A stretch of DNA of 10,710 bases from Legionellaceae bacterium. GTDB taxonomy: Bacteria > Pseudomonadota > Gammaproteobacteria > Legionellales > Legionellaceae. Of the stretch, positions 1 through 5,808 are shown in pieces. The translations under genes and the position numbers were made by a program. The stretch lies in the NCBI GenBank assembly GCA_030696465.1, contig JAUYSE010000055.1, forward strand, positions 1 to 10,710, given 5' to 3'. The stretch's first letter is position 1. The number at the start of each line of letters is the position of its first letter. The notes beneath the pieces were generated by a model. The model was not told where the DNA came from. It searched no databases and worked only from the letters and a program-made list of their open reading frames with translations.

Positions 1-7
1 TCAGATG

Positions 8-122
8 CCTACGTCCTGCGGCTTGTCCGCAGGATCCAGGGATACGAAGACCATAGGTCTCCGAATCGCTGGATACCGCGGACAAGCCGCGGTACGTAGG
101 AGCTTTTTAAGCAGGACGTAGG
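8..122. repeat. Pair of inverted REP-like hairpin units (BIME-like dispersed palindrome)
   Basis: Positions 8-100 form one imperfect palindrome centred on 54. Each arm also folds alone: CCTGCGG (15-21), loop CTTGT, CCGCAGG (27-33) on the left; TACCGCGG (74-81), loop ACAAG, CCGCGGTA (87-94) on the right. A 12-nt outer arm (8-19) recurs exactly inverted at 111-122, and ACGTAGGAGCTTT is directly repeated at 94-106 and 116-128. The CCGCGG-N5-CCGCGG pattern next to CTGGAT resembles dispersed palindromes seen from memory in Rickettsia and intracellular gammaproteobacteria. No coding capacity is evident. Copy number cannot be judged from one window. Confidence 0.8.
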
Positions 123-124
123 AG

Positions 125-237
125 CTTTCGTAAACCTTCACCGCGCAAGGACGTGCCGTGAGAGCGTCAGGATAACTTTATACATGTTTACGAAAGACCC
201 TTATCCGGAAAGACGTGGTACCACTAACCTTATAAGG
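125..237. repeat. Nested inverted repeats upstream of the rpsF promoter
   Basis: CTTTCGTAAAC (125-135) is matched exactly in inverted orientation by GTTTACGAAAG (186-196) across a 50-nt spacer. Further along, CCTTAT (199-204) can pair with ATAAGG (232-237), enclosing the perfect palindrome GTGGTACCAC (215-224). CCTTATAAGG (228-237) is itself a palindrome. No ORF or RNA gene is recognisable. The stretch could be the 3' end of an upstream repeat, a terminator of a gene outside the window, or regulatory DNA for the ribosomal operon. Confidence 0.5.
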
Positions 238-265
238 CGGGAATTCGTGGTTGACTTTTTTGCGG

Positions 266-294
266 TTGCTATTTGGCCAGAGTTTCAGTAGAAT
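266..294 (+). promoter_or_regulatory. Probable sigma-70 promoter of the rpsF operon
   Basis: TTGCTA (266-271, 4/6 to the -35 consensus) is followed after 17 bp by TAGAAT (289-294, 5/6 to TATAAT). Transcription would start near 301 and give a leader of about 55 nt before the rpsF ATG. A better-looking TTGACT at 251-256 has no -10 box at a usable distance. Confidence 0.55.
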
Positions 295-309
295 AGCCCT
301 CTTTTCCTT

Positions 310-336
310 ACCTTACTCTATTTCTGTAGAGAAGGT
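310..336 (+). promoter_or_regulatory. Hairpin in the rpsF leader
   Basis: ACCTT (310-314) and CTCTA (316-320) pair with TAGAG (327-331) and AAGGT (332-336). This gives a 10-bp stem with one bulged A (315) and a 6-nt loop, lying between the predicted start of transcription and the rpsF Shine-Dalgarno sequence. In many bacteria the S6:S18 complex represses its own operon through an rpsF leader structure that displays a CCG trinucleotide. I see the hairpin but no CCG in it, so an autoregulatory role is only possible. Confidence 0.45.
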
Positions 337-355
337 TTTACCCATAAGGCGTAAT

Positions 356-691
356 ATGAGACATTATGAAATTATGTTTCTGGTGCATCCTGATCAAAGC
401 GAACAGGTGCCTGGAATGGTTACACGTTACCAAGAATTAATCACCAAGCATGGTGGCATTATTCACCGGAAAGAAGACTTAGGTCGACGTGCCTTAGCTT
501 ATTCTATCGACGATTTGCATAAAGCACATTATATTCTGATGAATATAGAGTGCAATGGTGCTGCTTTAGCAGAACTAGAAAATCTCTTTAAGTTTAATGA
601 TGCTATTTTACGTCATCTGACTATCCGAGAGAAAGTGGCGATTGTTAAAGAATCTCCATTAATGAAAAAAGATGCTAATCAAGAAGCTTAG
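356..691 (+). CDS. rpsF: 30S ribosomal protein S6
   Basis: The 111-residue product begins MRHYEIMFLVHPDQSEQVPG, nearly identical to the start of Escherichia coli S6, and keeps the family segments GRRALAYSI, LHKAHYILMN and FKFNDAILRHL. S6 binds S18 and the central domain of 16S rRNA in the 30S platform. The frame stays open back to a TTG at 251, but the ATG at 356 is chosen because AAGG (346-349) lies 6 nt upstream and the protein then starts exactly as family members do. The acidic C-terminal tail of E. coli S6 is shortened here, ending DANQEA. It is the first gene of the rpsF-rpsR-membrane protein-rplI operon; its TAG stop overlaps the ribosome binding site of rpsR. Confidence 0.97.
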   Translation: MRHYEIMFLVHPDQSEQVPGMVTRYQELITKHGGIIHRKEDLGRRALAYSIDDLHKAHYILMNIECNGAALAELENLFKFNDAILRHLTIREKVAIVKESPLMKKDANQEA

Positions 692-701
692 GAGATAGAA
701 T

Positions 702-929
702 ATGTCTGGTTTTTCTCGTCGAAAAAAAATGTGCCGATTCAGTTCTGATGATGGCTGTGAAATAGATTATAAAGATGTTTTTTTGCTGAAAAATTATATC
801 AGTGAATCAGGTAAAATTGTACCTAGCCGTATTACCGGAACTTCTGCACGCTTTCAGCGTTTACTTGCAACTGCAATAAAACGTGCACGTTTCTTAGGTT
901 TATTGCCTTATTGTGACAGTCACCACTAA
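702..929 (+). CDS. rpsR: 30S ribosomal protein S18
   Basis: The 75-residue basic protein has the S18 core: CRF near the N-terminus, IDYKDVFLLKNYISESGKIVP, then SRITGTSARFQRLLATAIKRARFLGLLPY, ending in HH. Length and ends match the family. S18 forms a heterodimer with S6 on the 30S platform. TAGGAG (689-694), overlapping the rpsF stop, is the Shine-Dalgarno sequence, so translation of the two partners is probably coupled. E. coli has priB between these genes; here the gap is only 10 nt and priB is absent. Confidence 0.97.
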   Translation: MSGFSRRKKMCRFSSDDGCEIDYKDVFLLKNYISESGKIVPSRITGTSARFQRLLATAIKRARFLGLLPYCDSHH

Positions 930-930
930 G

Positions 931-1821
931 ATGCTTTCATTGGTCGCAGCCATTCAACGATTCGGGCGCTTTTTGCTTTCCAACGAGCAAGGGGCCCTGA
1001 TGTTCGTTGCCGTGTCTGCAGTGCTTCCTTTGATGGCTTGGTGTTCTGTGGCAACGGTCGCTTTATTGACCTTGCGTAATGGTTCATTGGCGGGCGGACG
1101 CGCTTTATTAGTGGGTATGTTGGCTTATGCGTTAGCAGCGATGTGGACGATTCCAGCAATTGCTGCCTTTTGTATGGCGTTTATGAGTTTTATTCCCTGT
1201 TATATAGCAGCCTATATACTGCGAGCAACGGCGAGTTGGTCGGTGTCTGCAGTGGCGATGGTTTTTTTTGCTTGCATAGGGGTAATATTGGTCCTGTGTT
1301 TCTTTCCAGATTTTATGGTATTACAGTATCAATCCTTGTTGTTTTTTCTAAAAAATTCAGCAGGCTCAGAGCAAATATTACCAATATGGCTGCAAAACCC
1401 AGAATTGATGGCGCATTTGTTGTTGGGTCTGGAAGCAGTGAGCTTTCTGCTGTCGACTATGAGTTCTTTGTATCTGGCACGATTGGTGCAATCTAAGTTG
1501 TATTACCCGGAAGGTTTGTATAAAGATTTTTTTTATTTTCGGGGTAGTTATGGAATGCTTGCGCTATTACTGTGCGCGAGTGCTGCCGCATATACGGGCT
1601 ATATGTGGGCATGGAGTTTACTCCCGGTCGTGGTATTGTTTTTTTTAGCAGTAGGCTTTGTTGTGGCGCTGTATGTGCTGACTAAAAAAAGTATGATGTT
1701 GACCTCGATGCTGTTATTATTGGCGCTTATGTTGGTGCCATTTTTGATGCTACCAGTATTTATGTTATTGGCTTGTGTAGATGTGTTTTTTGATTTTAAG
1801 ACCCGCTGGGCTCGGGCTTAG
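931..1821 (+). CDS. Polytopic membrane protein of the rpsR-rplI interval (DUF2232/YybS-like)
   Basis: The 296-residue product is almost entirely hydrophobic, with about seven to eight predicted membrane segments. Clusters lie near residues 23-48, 56-97, 102-124, 163-186, 208-250 and 255-289, with short charged loops between. Many gammaproteobacteria without priB at this site carry a membrane protein of this size between rpsR and rplI, annotated DUF2232 or YybS-like; I match it by position and topology, not by a motif. No function is known to me. The ATG at 931 directly follows the rpsR TAA and is preferred for translational coupling. A GTG at 913 would overlap rpsR by 17 nt and has no better ribosome binding site. 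Confidence 0.85.
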   Translation: MLSLVAAIQRFGRFLLSNEQGALMFVAVSAVLPLMAWCSVATVALLTLRNGSLAGGRALLVGMLAYALAAMWTIPAIAAFCMAFMSFIPCYIAAYILRATASWSVSAVAMVFFACIGVILVLCFFPDFMVLQYQSLLFFLKNSAGSEQILPIWLQNPELMAHLLLGLEAVSFLLSTMSSLYLARLVQSKLYYPEGLYKDFFYFRGSYGMLALLLCASAAAYTGYMWAWSLLPVVVLFFLAVGFVVALYVLTKKSMMLTSMLLLLALMLVPFLMLPVFMLLACVDVFFDFKTRWARA

Positions 1822-1839
1822 TGAGAAAGGAGATTCCTT

Positions 1840-2289
1840 GTGGAAATAGTATTGCTTGAAAATGTAAAAAATTTAGGAAAATTAGGCGAAGTAGTGCGGG
1901 TGAAGGCCGGCTATGCACGTAACTTTTTAGTACCTGAGAAGAAAGCAGTATTTGCGACTGTTGAAAATCTGAAGCAGGTAGAGCTGAATCGTGTGTTGCT
2001 AGAAGAAAAAGCACAAAAAGTACGGGCAGCTGCAGAAGCGCGTGCGGAGACCCTTAAAAACTTACGCTTAACCATCCCTACGATGGCAAGTGAAGAAGGC
2101 AAACTGTATGGTTCCGTCAATATATCGGAAATCAAAGATGCTTTCCAGGCTTTAGGACACGACATCAGCAAACGTGAAATCGTATTGGTAGAGGGTGTTA
2201 TTCATGCCCTAGGCGAATACGAAGTGCAGTTGCAATTACACAGTGAAGTAGTGGTAAGTATCCCTGTGGATGTAGTTGCTTCGAAGTAA
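1840..2289 (+). CDS. rplI: 50S ribosomal protein L9
   Basis: The 149-residue protein has the family's usual length and begins MEIVLLENVKNLGKLGEVV, followed by the hallmark VKAGYARNFLVP at about 21-32. The two-domain layout is complete: an N-terminal rRNA-binding domain, a long charged connecting helix (about 41-75), and a C-terminal domain with EEGKLYGSVN and the closing HSEVVVSIPVDVVA. L9 binds 23S rRNA near L1 and supports translational fidelity. The start is a GTG preceded by AAAGGAGAT (1826-1834), a strong ribosome binding site. It is the last gene of the operon, 18 nt after the membrane protein, and is followed by a strong hairpin. The frequent downstream neighbour dnaB is missing. Confidence 0.97.
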   Translation: MEIVLLENVKNLGKLGEVVRVKAGYARNFLVPEKKAVFATVENLKQVELNRVLLEEKAQKVRAAAEARAETLKNLRLTIPTMASEEGKLYGSVNISEIKDAFQALGHDISKREIVLVEGVIHALGEYEVQLQLHSEVVVSIPVDVVASK

Positions 2290-2302
2290 GTCGAAAGTAT
2301 TG

Positions 2303-2318
2303 CAAGAGACCTCTCTTG
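2303..2318. other. Short perfect inverted repeat after rplI
   Basis: CAAGAGA (2303-2309) and TCTCTTG (2312-2318) form a perfect 7-bp stem around CC, starting 13 nt after the rplI stop. No T-tract follows. It may protect the 3' end of the transcript or be incidental; the stronger hairpin 17 nt further on is the likelier terminator. Confidence 0.35.
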
Positions 2319-2334
2319 AAAGACTGTTCTTATA

Positions 2335-2373
2335 ACAATGGCCACTAGTGGCCATTGTGTTTATTGAGTTTTT
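2335..2373 (+). terminator. Rho-independent terminator of the rpsF-rplI operon
   Basis: Positions 2335-2358 are a perfect 24-bp palindrome with ACAATGGCCACT as its left half. It is followed by a T-rich tract ending in TTTTT (2369-2373). It sits between convergent genes and could also stop minus-strand transcription of the gene ending at 2392, although the T-tract on that side is weak. Confidence 0.8.
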
Positions 2374-2391
2374 AAAAGCTTATGTTGGGGG

Positions 2392-3291
2392 CTATTCTCC
2401 TTGAATACTACCCAGGCTTCCGGGACGTTTGTGCATATCATGTCCATTCTCTGCCTCATCGTGTAGTTTTTTATGCCCAGCAGGTTTTGCATGCTCGGGT
2501 CTCTTATCTGGCGTGCTAAAAAATCCCTGTTTCGCTTGTAGTGGCTGGCTGTCTTTTTCGAGGACATTACTTTTGAGGGTGTGTGCTTGTATAATTTCCA
2601 AAATGGCCATGCCCAGCAAAGAAGCCCCACATATTGCTGCGAACGTGATTGCAGGGATGAAAGATGCTAGCATTAAAGGAGCCATCACGGGGGTAGCCAC
2701 GAAAGCCACAGAGAGACAAACATATGCCACCATAAACGAGGACAGGCCTATTATTCCACAGGCGTTTATTAAATCGTTGGTATCATTGTTGGAACAATAC
2801 TCGGAGCTTCGTAGGTTCTGAATAGATATTTGCAGTCGGCCCATCAGTTGGTTATATTCCTGCATCATACGGGTTTGCTCTGCTTCTACTTGTTCTTTTT
2901 TTGATATCCCAGACATTTTCACTAAGAAATCTGCAATTTCTTTGGAGATGGCAGAGAGTTTCAGCAAGGTACTTTGAGGGCTTTTAGCATCATAGCCATT
3001 GCCTTTCTTCATATCCCATAATTCCACATACACATCACACGAAGACGCTACAAATTTATTCCAAGCCTGCATATTGATGTCTGCTGCTTTACCCTCATCC
3101 TGTAAAGATAAATTTTTACTGATTGCTTCTGCGGTACGGTGGATGGCATAGAGATTCGCTAAAAATTCATTTTCAGCGCCAGTTGCATCTTCAGGTATAA
3201 CCAATGTGCCATTTTTTAGGGCTTCGACATATCCTATGCGGCGTTGTTTATTTTCTGCTTCCGTAGGTTTTTTGGGGCTAGCTTCTGGCAT
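2392..3291 (-). CDS. Unrecognised two-TM protein, candidate secreted effector
   Basis: I do not recognise this 299-residue protein. It has a charged, mostly helical N-terminal half (residues 1-165, with coiled-coil-like stretches around 107-162). A hydrophobic hairpin of two membrane segments follows (about 177-199 and 205-236, with VATPVMAPLM between). The hydrophilic tail (about 239-299) is rich in K, H, P and E. There is no N-terminal signal peptide. Internal membrane hairpins with soluble flanks are common among Legionella and Coxiella type IV effectors, but that is only a resemblance. The frame opens at 3318, yet the ATG at 3291 has AAGGAG 6 nt upstream (3298-3303) and is chosen. A promoter-like -10 box and a tandem 13-bp repeat lie upstream, so it is probably transcribed separately from the thioredoxin-like gene. 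Confidence 0.8.
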   Translation of the reverse strand: MPEASPKKPTEAENKQRRIGYVEALKNGTLVIPEDATGAENEFLANLYAIHRTAEAISKNLSLQDEGKAADINMQAWNKFVASSCDVYVELWDMKKGNGYDAKSPQSTLLKLSAISKEIADFLVKMSGISKKEQVEAEQTRMMQEYNQLMGRLQISIQNLRSSEYCSNNDTNDLINACGIIGLSSFMVAYVCLSVAFVATPVMAPLMLASFIPAITFAAICGASLLGMAILEIIQAHTLKSNVLEKDSQPLQAKQGFFSTPDKRPEHAKPAGHKKLHDEAENGHDMHKRPGSLGSIQGE

Positions 3292-3336
3292 GTTAATCTC
3301 CTTAATAATATATGCCATAAATGCATCACATTGTTA

Positions 3337-3342
3337 AGTATA
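3337..3342 (-). promoter_or_regulatory. Possible -10 box for the two-TM protein gene
   Basis: On the minus strand TATACT (5/6 to consensus) would place the transcript start near 3330, about 40 nt before the ATG at 3291. The -35 region is poor (TTCAGC at 18 bp spacing), so an activator may be needed. The tandem repeat at 3366-3392 lies just upstream, where an activator would bind. Confidence 0.35.
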
Positions 3343-3365
3343 GATCATAATGTAGATTATGCTGA

Positions 3366-3392
3366 AAATAAGCGTTTTTAAATAAGCGTTTT
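3366..3392. repeat. Tandem 13-bp direct repeat upstream of the two-TM protein gene
   Basis: AAATAAGCGTTTT occurs at 3366-3378 and again at 3380-3392, a perfect repeat with 14-bp period. Read on the gene's strand it is AAAACGCTTATTT twice. It sits about 25-55 bp upstream of the proposed -10 box. Tandem direct repeats at this place are typical of dimeric response-regulator or activator sites, but no regulator can be named. Confidence 0.6.
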
Positions 3393-3434
3393 AAACTCTC
3401 CAACACGCGTCATCAACTATATCTCCAAGATTTT

Positions 3435-4001
3435 TTAATATTCTTCTATCTTCCATTTTATACCACAACCTATACTGGGCTTTTGAGTTGCACTCACAGG
3501 TTTTGCTTGAATGAGGCAGTCTAAAGTGTCACGAATGGATTTGCCGTTCACTGGAATACCATTGCCGGGGCGTGAATCATCGAGTTGTCCACGATAAACA
3601 AGCGCCAGAGATTTATTAAAAATAAAAAAATCAGGCGTACAGGCCGCTTGATAAGCTTGTGCAACTTCTTGGGTTTCATCATATAAATAGGGGAAAGGGT
3701 AGTGTAGTTCTTGAGCGATGCTGATCATATGCTCAGGAGAATCATCTGGATATTGTGAAGCATCATTAGCGTTAATTGCGAGAAAAGTAATGCCTTTATG
3801 GCTGTAGTCATTCGCTAATTTCACTAATTCTGCATTGACGTGTTTGACGAAAGGGCAATGGTTGCAGATAAACATAATGACCGTTGCGACGGCTCCTTGT
3901 TCATCGTCGAGACGTACAGCTCGTTTCTTCAGGGGCTCCCATAATGAAAAATGTGGTGCTGTGGTTCCTAAAGGAATCATGCTAGATTCTGTGCGTGCCA
4001 T
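3435..4001 (-). CDS. Thioredoxin-fold redoxin (AhpC/TSA family, peroxiredoxin-like)
   Basis: The 188-residue protein has the thioredoxin fold with a CNHCPFVKHV active-site segment: C46 and C49 form a CxxC, and P123 in CTPD is the expected cis-proline. LGTTAPHFSL near the N-terminus is the typical redoxin entry strand, and the ending QKPSIGCGIKWK is characteristic of a broad bacterial family annotated simply as thioredoxin family protein. No signal peptide is visible, so it is probably cytoplasmic. The likely role is thiol-disulfide exchange or peroxide reduction; the substrate is unknown. GGGAG lies just upstream of the ATG at 4001. It follows the EnhB-like gene by 27 nt and is probably co-transcribed with it and pcs. 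Confidence 0.9.
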   Translation of the reverse strand: MARTESSMIPLGTTAPHFSLWEPLKKRAVRLDDEQGAVATVIMFICNHCPFVKHVNAELVKLANDYSHKGITFLAINANDASQYPDDSPEHMISIAQELHYPFPYLYDETQEVAQAYQAACTPDFFIFNKSLALVYRGQLDDSRPGNGIPVNGKSIRDTLDCLIQAKPVSATQKPSIGCGIKWKIEEY

Positions 4002-4028
4002 TAGTATCTCCCTATTATGACTGAATGA

Positions 4029-4517
4029 TTACCAGCGTAAATAAATGCCTTGATCCGCAACATCTTTAATAACATCTGCCTGAGGTTTATCGGCAGTAAC
4101 CCAATAATTACCCATATTGCTGAGTGCGAACTTGACCCGTGGGTATTGACATATATTGAGCGCTTCTGCGCAAGATATCAAGGTGCTGGTATCAGGACCC
4201 TCAGCCGTTTGGTTGACTCGGTAGCATTCAAAGCCCAAGTTTGGAATATTTGAGGCAAAAGCAGACCAGTTATTCGCATGTATTTTGGCCGTGAGAGAGG
4301 GGCTCATAAATTCATCTGCGCGCTCATGATGTTTGATTTCAATGAGATCAAGACTTTTGTTTTGTATTAGAAAGAGTTGCTGTCCGCTGACGTCACTCAG
4401 AAATAAGTAATGCTCAGTGAAGCTAAATCCAGTGGGTTGACATCCTTTTGGGAACGCCCATGCGAGAGAAATACCGCTTAAAAAAATAACGAGGCTAAGA
4501 GAGGTCTTGGTGGTCAT
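4029..4517 (-). CDS. Secreted EnhB-like (enhanced entry) protein
   Basis: The 162-residue product starts MTTKTSLSLVIFLSGISLAWA, a clear signal peptide with likely cleavage after AWA (residue 21). The mature part has four cysteines (26, 98, 116, 123), suggesting two periplasmic disulfides, and a conserved-looking C-terminal block CQYPRVKFALSNMGNYWV followed by a terminal LRW. From memory this block resembles the EnhB proteins of Legionella, encoded in the enhABC locus linked to host-cell entry; I cannot confirm this without a search. Neither EnhA nor EnhC is next to it. The frame opens at 4550, but the ATG at 4517 has GGAG 6 nt upstream and begins the signal peptide. It lies between pcs (58 nt) and the thioredoxin-like gene (27 nt) on the same strand. 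Confidence 0.75.
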   Translation of the reverse strand: MTTKTSLSLVIFLSGISLAWAFPKGCQPTGFSFTEHYLFLSDVSGQQLFLIQNKSLDLIEIKHHERADEFMSPSLTAKIHANNWSAFASNIPNLGFECYRVNQTAEGPDTSTLISCAEALNICQYPRVKFALSNMGNYWVTADKPQADVIKDVADQGIYLRW

Positions 4518-4575
4518 GCATAACTCCGGATAACTGTAGGAACGCGTCAAAATTAAAAATGATGAGTACAGTTCC

Positions 4576-5325
4576 TTAGCGATTATAAATTACAGCAGGA
4601 ATGGCTTTTTTTCTTGTAAATGTGCGGGATAGACTTAAGGTACAGTAGAGCACAATATATCCGAAAGAGATTCCGAGATAGAGGGTTTGTGTGTTCGGAT
4701 AAGTTGCTAAGAGCAGTAAAGAGCTTACCCCGTACAGTACTGAGCAAGTATGCATGAGAAATTTAAGTTTTTTGGAATTAGTAAGATAATCTAAACGAGA
4801 AGGATACACATATTTAATGGGAACGAAAATCAAAACGCTAAGCACAAAAAGTAGTATGGTATTGAGCCAAGGGTTTGTTTGAAAGAGGAATAAATAAAAA
4901 ACGACGATATTCCAATAGCAAGGAAAGCCTTTGAAAAAATGATCGGAAGTTTTAGCATCTGCCTGTGTGAATTGATAAGCGGAGCTGAGACTGATCGCTA
5001 AAATAACCCACCATTGGGCTTGTGGAAGCAGCATATCGGATTTTAGTAATAAGAAAAAGCAAGGCGTGATGACGTAATTTAAGTAGTCGACCATGTTATC
5101 TAATAAAGCACCGTCTATTTGAGGCAATACTTTTTGGACCCCGACTAATCGAGCAAAGGTACCATCAATAGCATCAATGAAAACGGCCGCAGCCATCCAC
5201 CATAACGCTTGGACGTAGTCCTGCTGATGAATTTTATAGAGGCTCATAATACCGACAAAGGCGGCGCTTGCGGTAAACACATGCACACCGACGGCGGAGA
5301 GATAACGAAAAGGATGATAAGCCAT
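4576..5325 (-). CDS. pcs: Phosphatidylcholine synthase (CDP-diacylglycerol:choline)
   Basis: The 249-residue integral membrane protein carries the CDP-alcohol phosphotransferase signature in its phosphatidylcholine synthase form: D54-G55-x2-A58-R59-x12-G72-x3-D76-x3-D80, with D51 before it. The 12-residue spacer distinguishes Pcs from phosphatidylglycerophosphate and phosphatidylserine synthases, which have eight. About eight hydrophobic segments are visible. Pcs joins choline, usually taken from the host, to CDP-diacylglycerol at the inner membrane to make phosphatidylcholine; in Legionella and Brucella this lipid matters for virulence. The frame opens at 5364, but the ATG at 5325 is preferred because AAGG lies 6 nt upstream and the protein then starts MAYHPFRYLSAVGVHVFTA, as Pcs proteins do. 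It is first of the likely pcs-enhB-like-redoxin unit. Confidence 0.93.
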   Translation of the reverse strand: MAYHPFRYLSAVGVHVFTASAAFVGIMSLYKIHQQDYVQALWWMAAAVFIDAIDGTFARLVGVQKVLPQIDGALLDNMVDYLNYVITPCFFLLLKSDMLLPQAQWWVILAISLSSAYQFTQADAKTSDHFFKGFPCYWNIVVFYLFLFQTNPWLNTILLFVLSVLIFVPIKYVYPSRLDYLTNSKKLKFLMHTCSVLYGVSSLLLLATYPNTQTLYLGISFGYIVLYCTLSLSRTFTRKKAIPAVIYNR

Positions 5326-5354
5326 TCTGCACCTTACATTACAATAGCAATCTG

Positions 5355-5383
5355 ATAGTAGCAATATTCCAGTTTAAAGGCAA
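5355..5383 (-). promoter_or_regulatory. Probable pcs promoter
   Basis: On the minus strand TTGCCT (5383-5378, 4/6) is separated by 17 bp from TACTAT (5360-5355, 4/6). TGC directly before the -10 hexamer makes an extended -10 element. Transcription would start near 5348, about 23 nt before the pcs ATG. Confidence 0.5.
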
Positions 5384-5432
5384 TGTCTTATTGGCAATCA
5401 TACCAAGGCAAACGCCTCTTATGATTAAAATG

Positions 5433-5584
5433 AGCACGATCTATCTGATCAAAGAAAATCTGAGCCGCGCGCGTGAGCAAGCGGAGCTCTTAAAATATCT
5501 AAAAATACTCCGCTCCCTCACGGTCATGGCTTTACTTGTGTGTAAAGCCATGACCTCACGGTCGCGGCTCGGATAGATCGTGCT
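5433..5584. repeat. 152-nt imperfect palindrome able to fold as a three-way junction
   Basis: AGCACGATCTAT (5433-5444) pairs exactly with 5573-5584. GAGCCGCG (5462-5469) pairs with 5563-5570, and CGTGAG (5472-5477) with 5555-5560. If a 15-nt interruption in the left arm is ignored, 27 of 30 arm positions pair, and one more is a G-U. Inside lie two more hairpins: AGCGGAG/CTCCGCT (5480-5486/5508-5514), and a perfect 14-bp stem (5522-5535/5542-5555) with loop TTGTGT. CCTCACGGTC is directly repeated at 5516 and 5554. Weak pairing continues outward to about 5424/5593. It could be a MITE-like element or a structured RNA; I do not recognise it. An open frame across it (5391-5576) is a product of the palindrome. 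Confidence 0.7.
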
Positions 5585-5594
5585 AAGTTTGATC

Positions 5595-5808
5595 AATAAA
5601 ACGTTCCCATACTGTTTGAGTTTTAGAGGAGTTTGCCATCGGTCATGTACTGCATGTACACTTCCTCGGCTCTCTCGCTTGCGCCTAGCCGAAAATGCAA
5701 TTGCTATGAGTATAGGAGCTCCATAAATTTATAATGGGTTTTTATGATTCGGAAATGCTCAAAAGCTTGCTATAGCAGCATTATTCTCGAAAAAGTGTGA
5801 TTTTTCGC
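5595..5808. other. Non-coding spacer with small hairpins
   Basis: No gene is evident. Small inverted repeats are TGTAC-N5-GTACA inside the stretch TGTACTGCATGTACA (about 5646-5660), TCGGCT pairing with AGCCGA (about 5668-5694), and AATGCT pairing with AGCATT around GCTATAGC (about 5754-5782). Together with the pcs promoter and the palindrome it completes the 541-bp gap between pcs and the CsrA-like gene. Confidence 0.4.

Noticed and set aside
1..250. CRISPR or tRNA in the first 250 bp
   Set aside because: There are hairpins and a 13-bp direct repeat, but no regular repeat-spacer series and no cloverleaf with the conserved T-arm.
251..355. N-terminal extension of S6 from the TTG at 251
   Set aside because: It would add 35 residues unlike any S6, the TTG has no ribosome binding site, and the ATG at 356 has one and gives the canonical start.
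1143..1496. 117-codon + strand ORF inside the membrane protein gene
   Set aside because: It is in a different frame of a well-supported gene, has a low-complexity product and no ribosome binding site.
2429..2821. 130-codon + strand ORF opposite the two-TM protein gene
   Set aside because: It is an antisense reading of a gene with a strong Shine-Dalgarno sequence and coherent domain layout; its Cys/Ser-rich product looks like an artefact.
5391..5576. 61-codon ORF across the 152-nt palindrome
   Set aside because: It is created by the palindrome and ends inside it, with no ribosome binding site and no recognisable protein.
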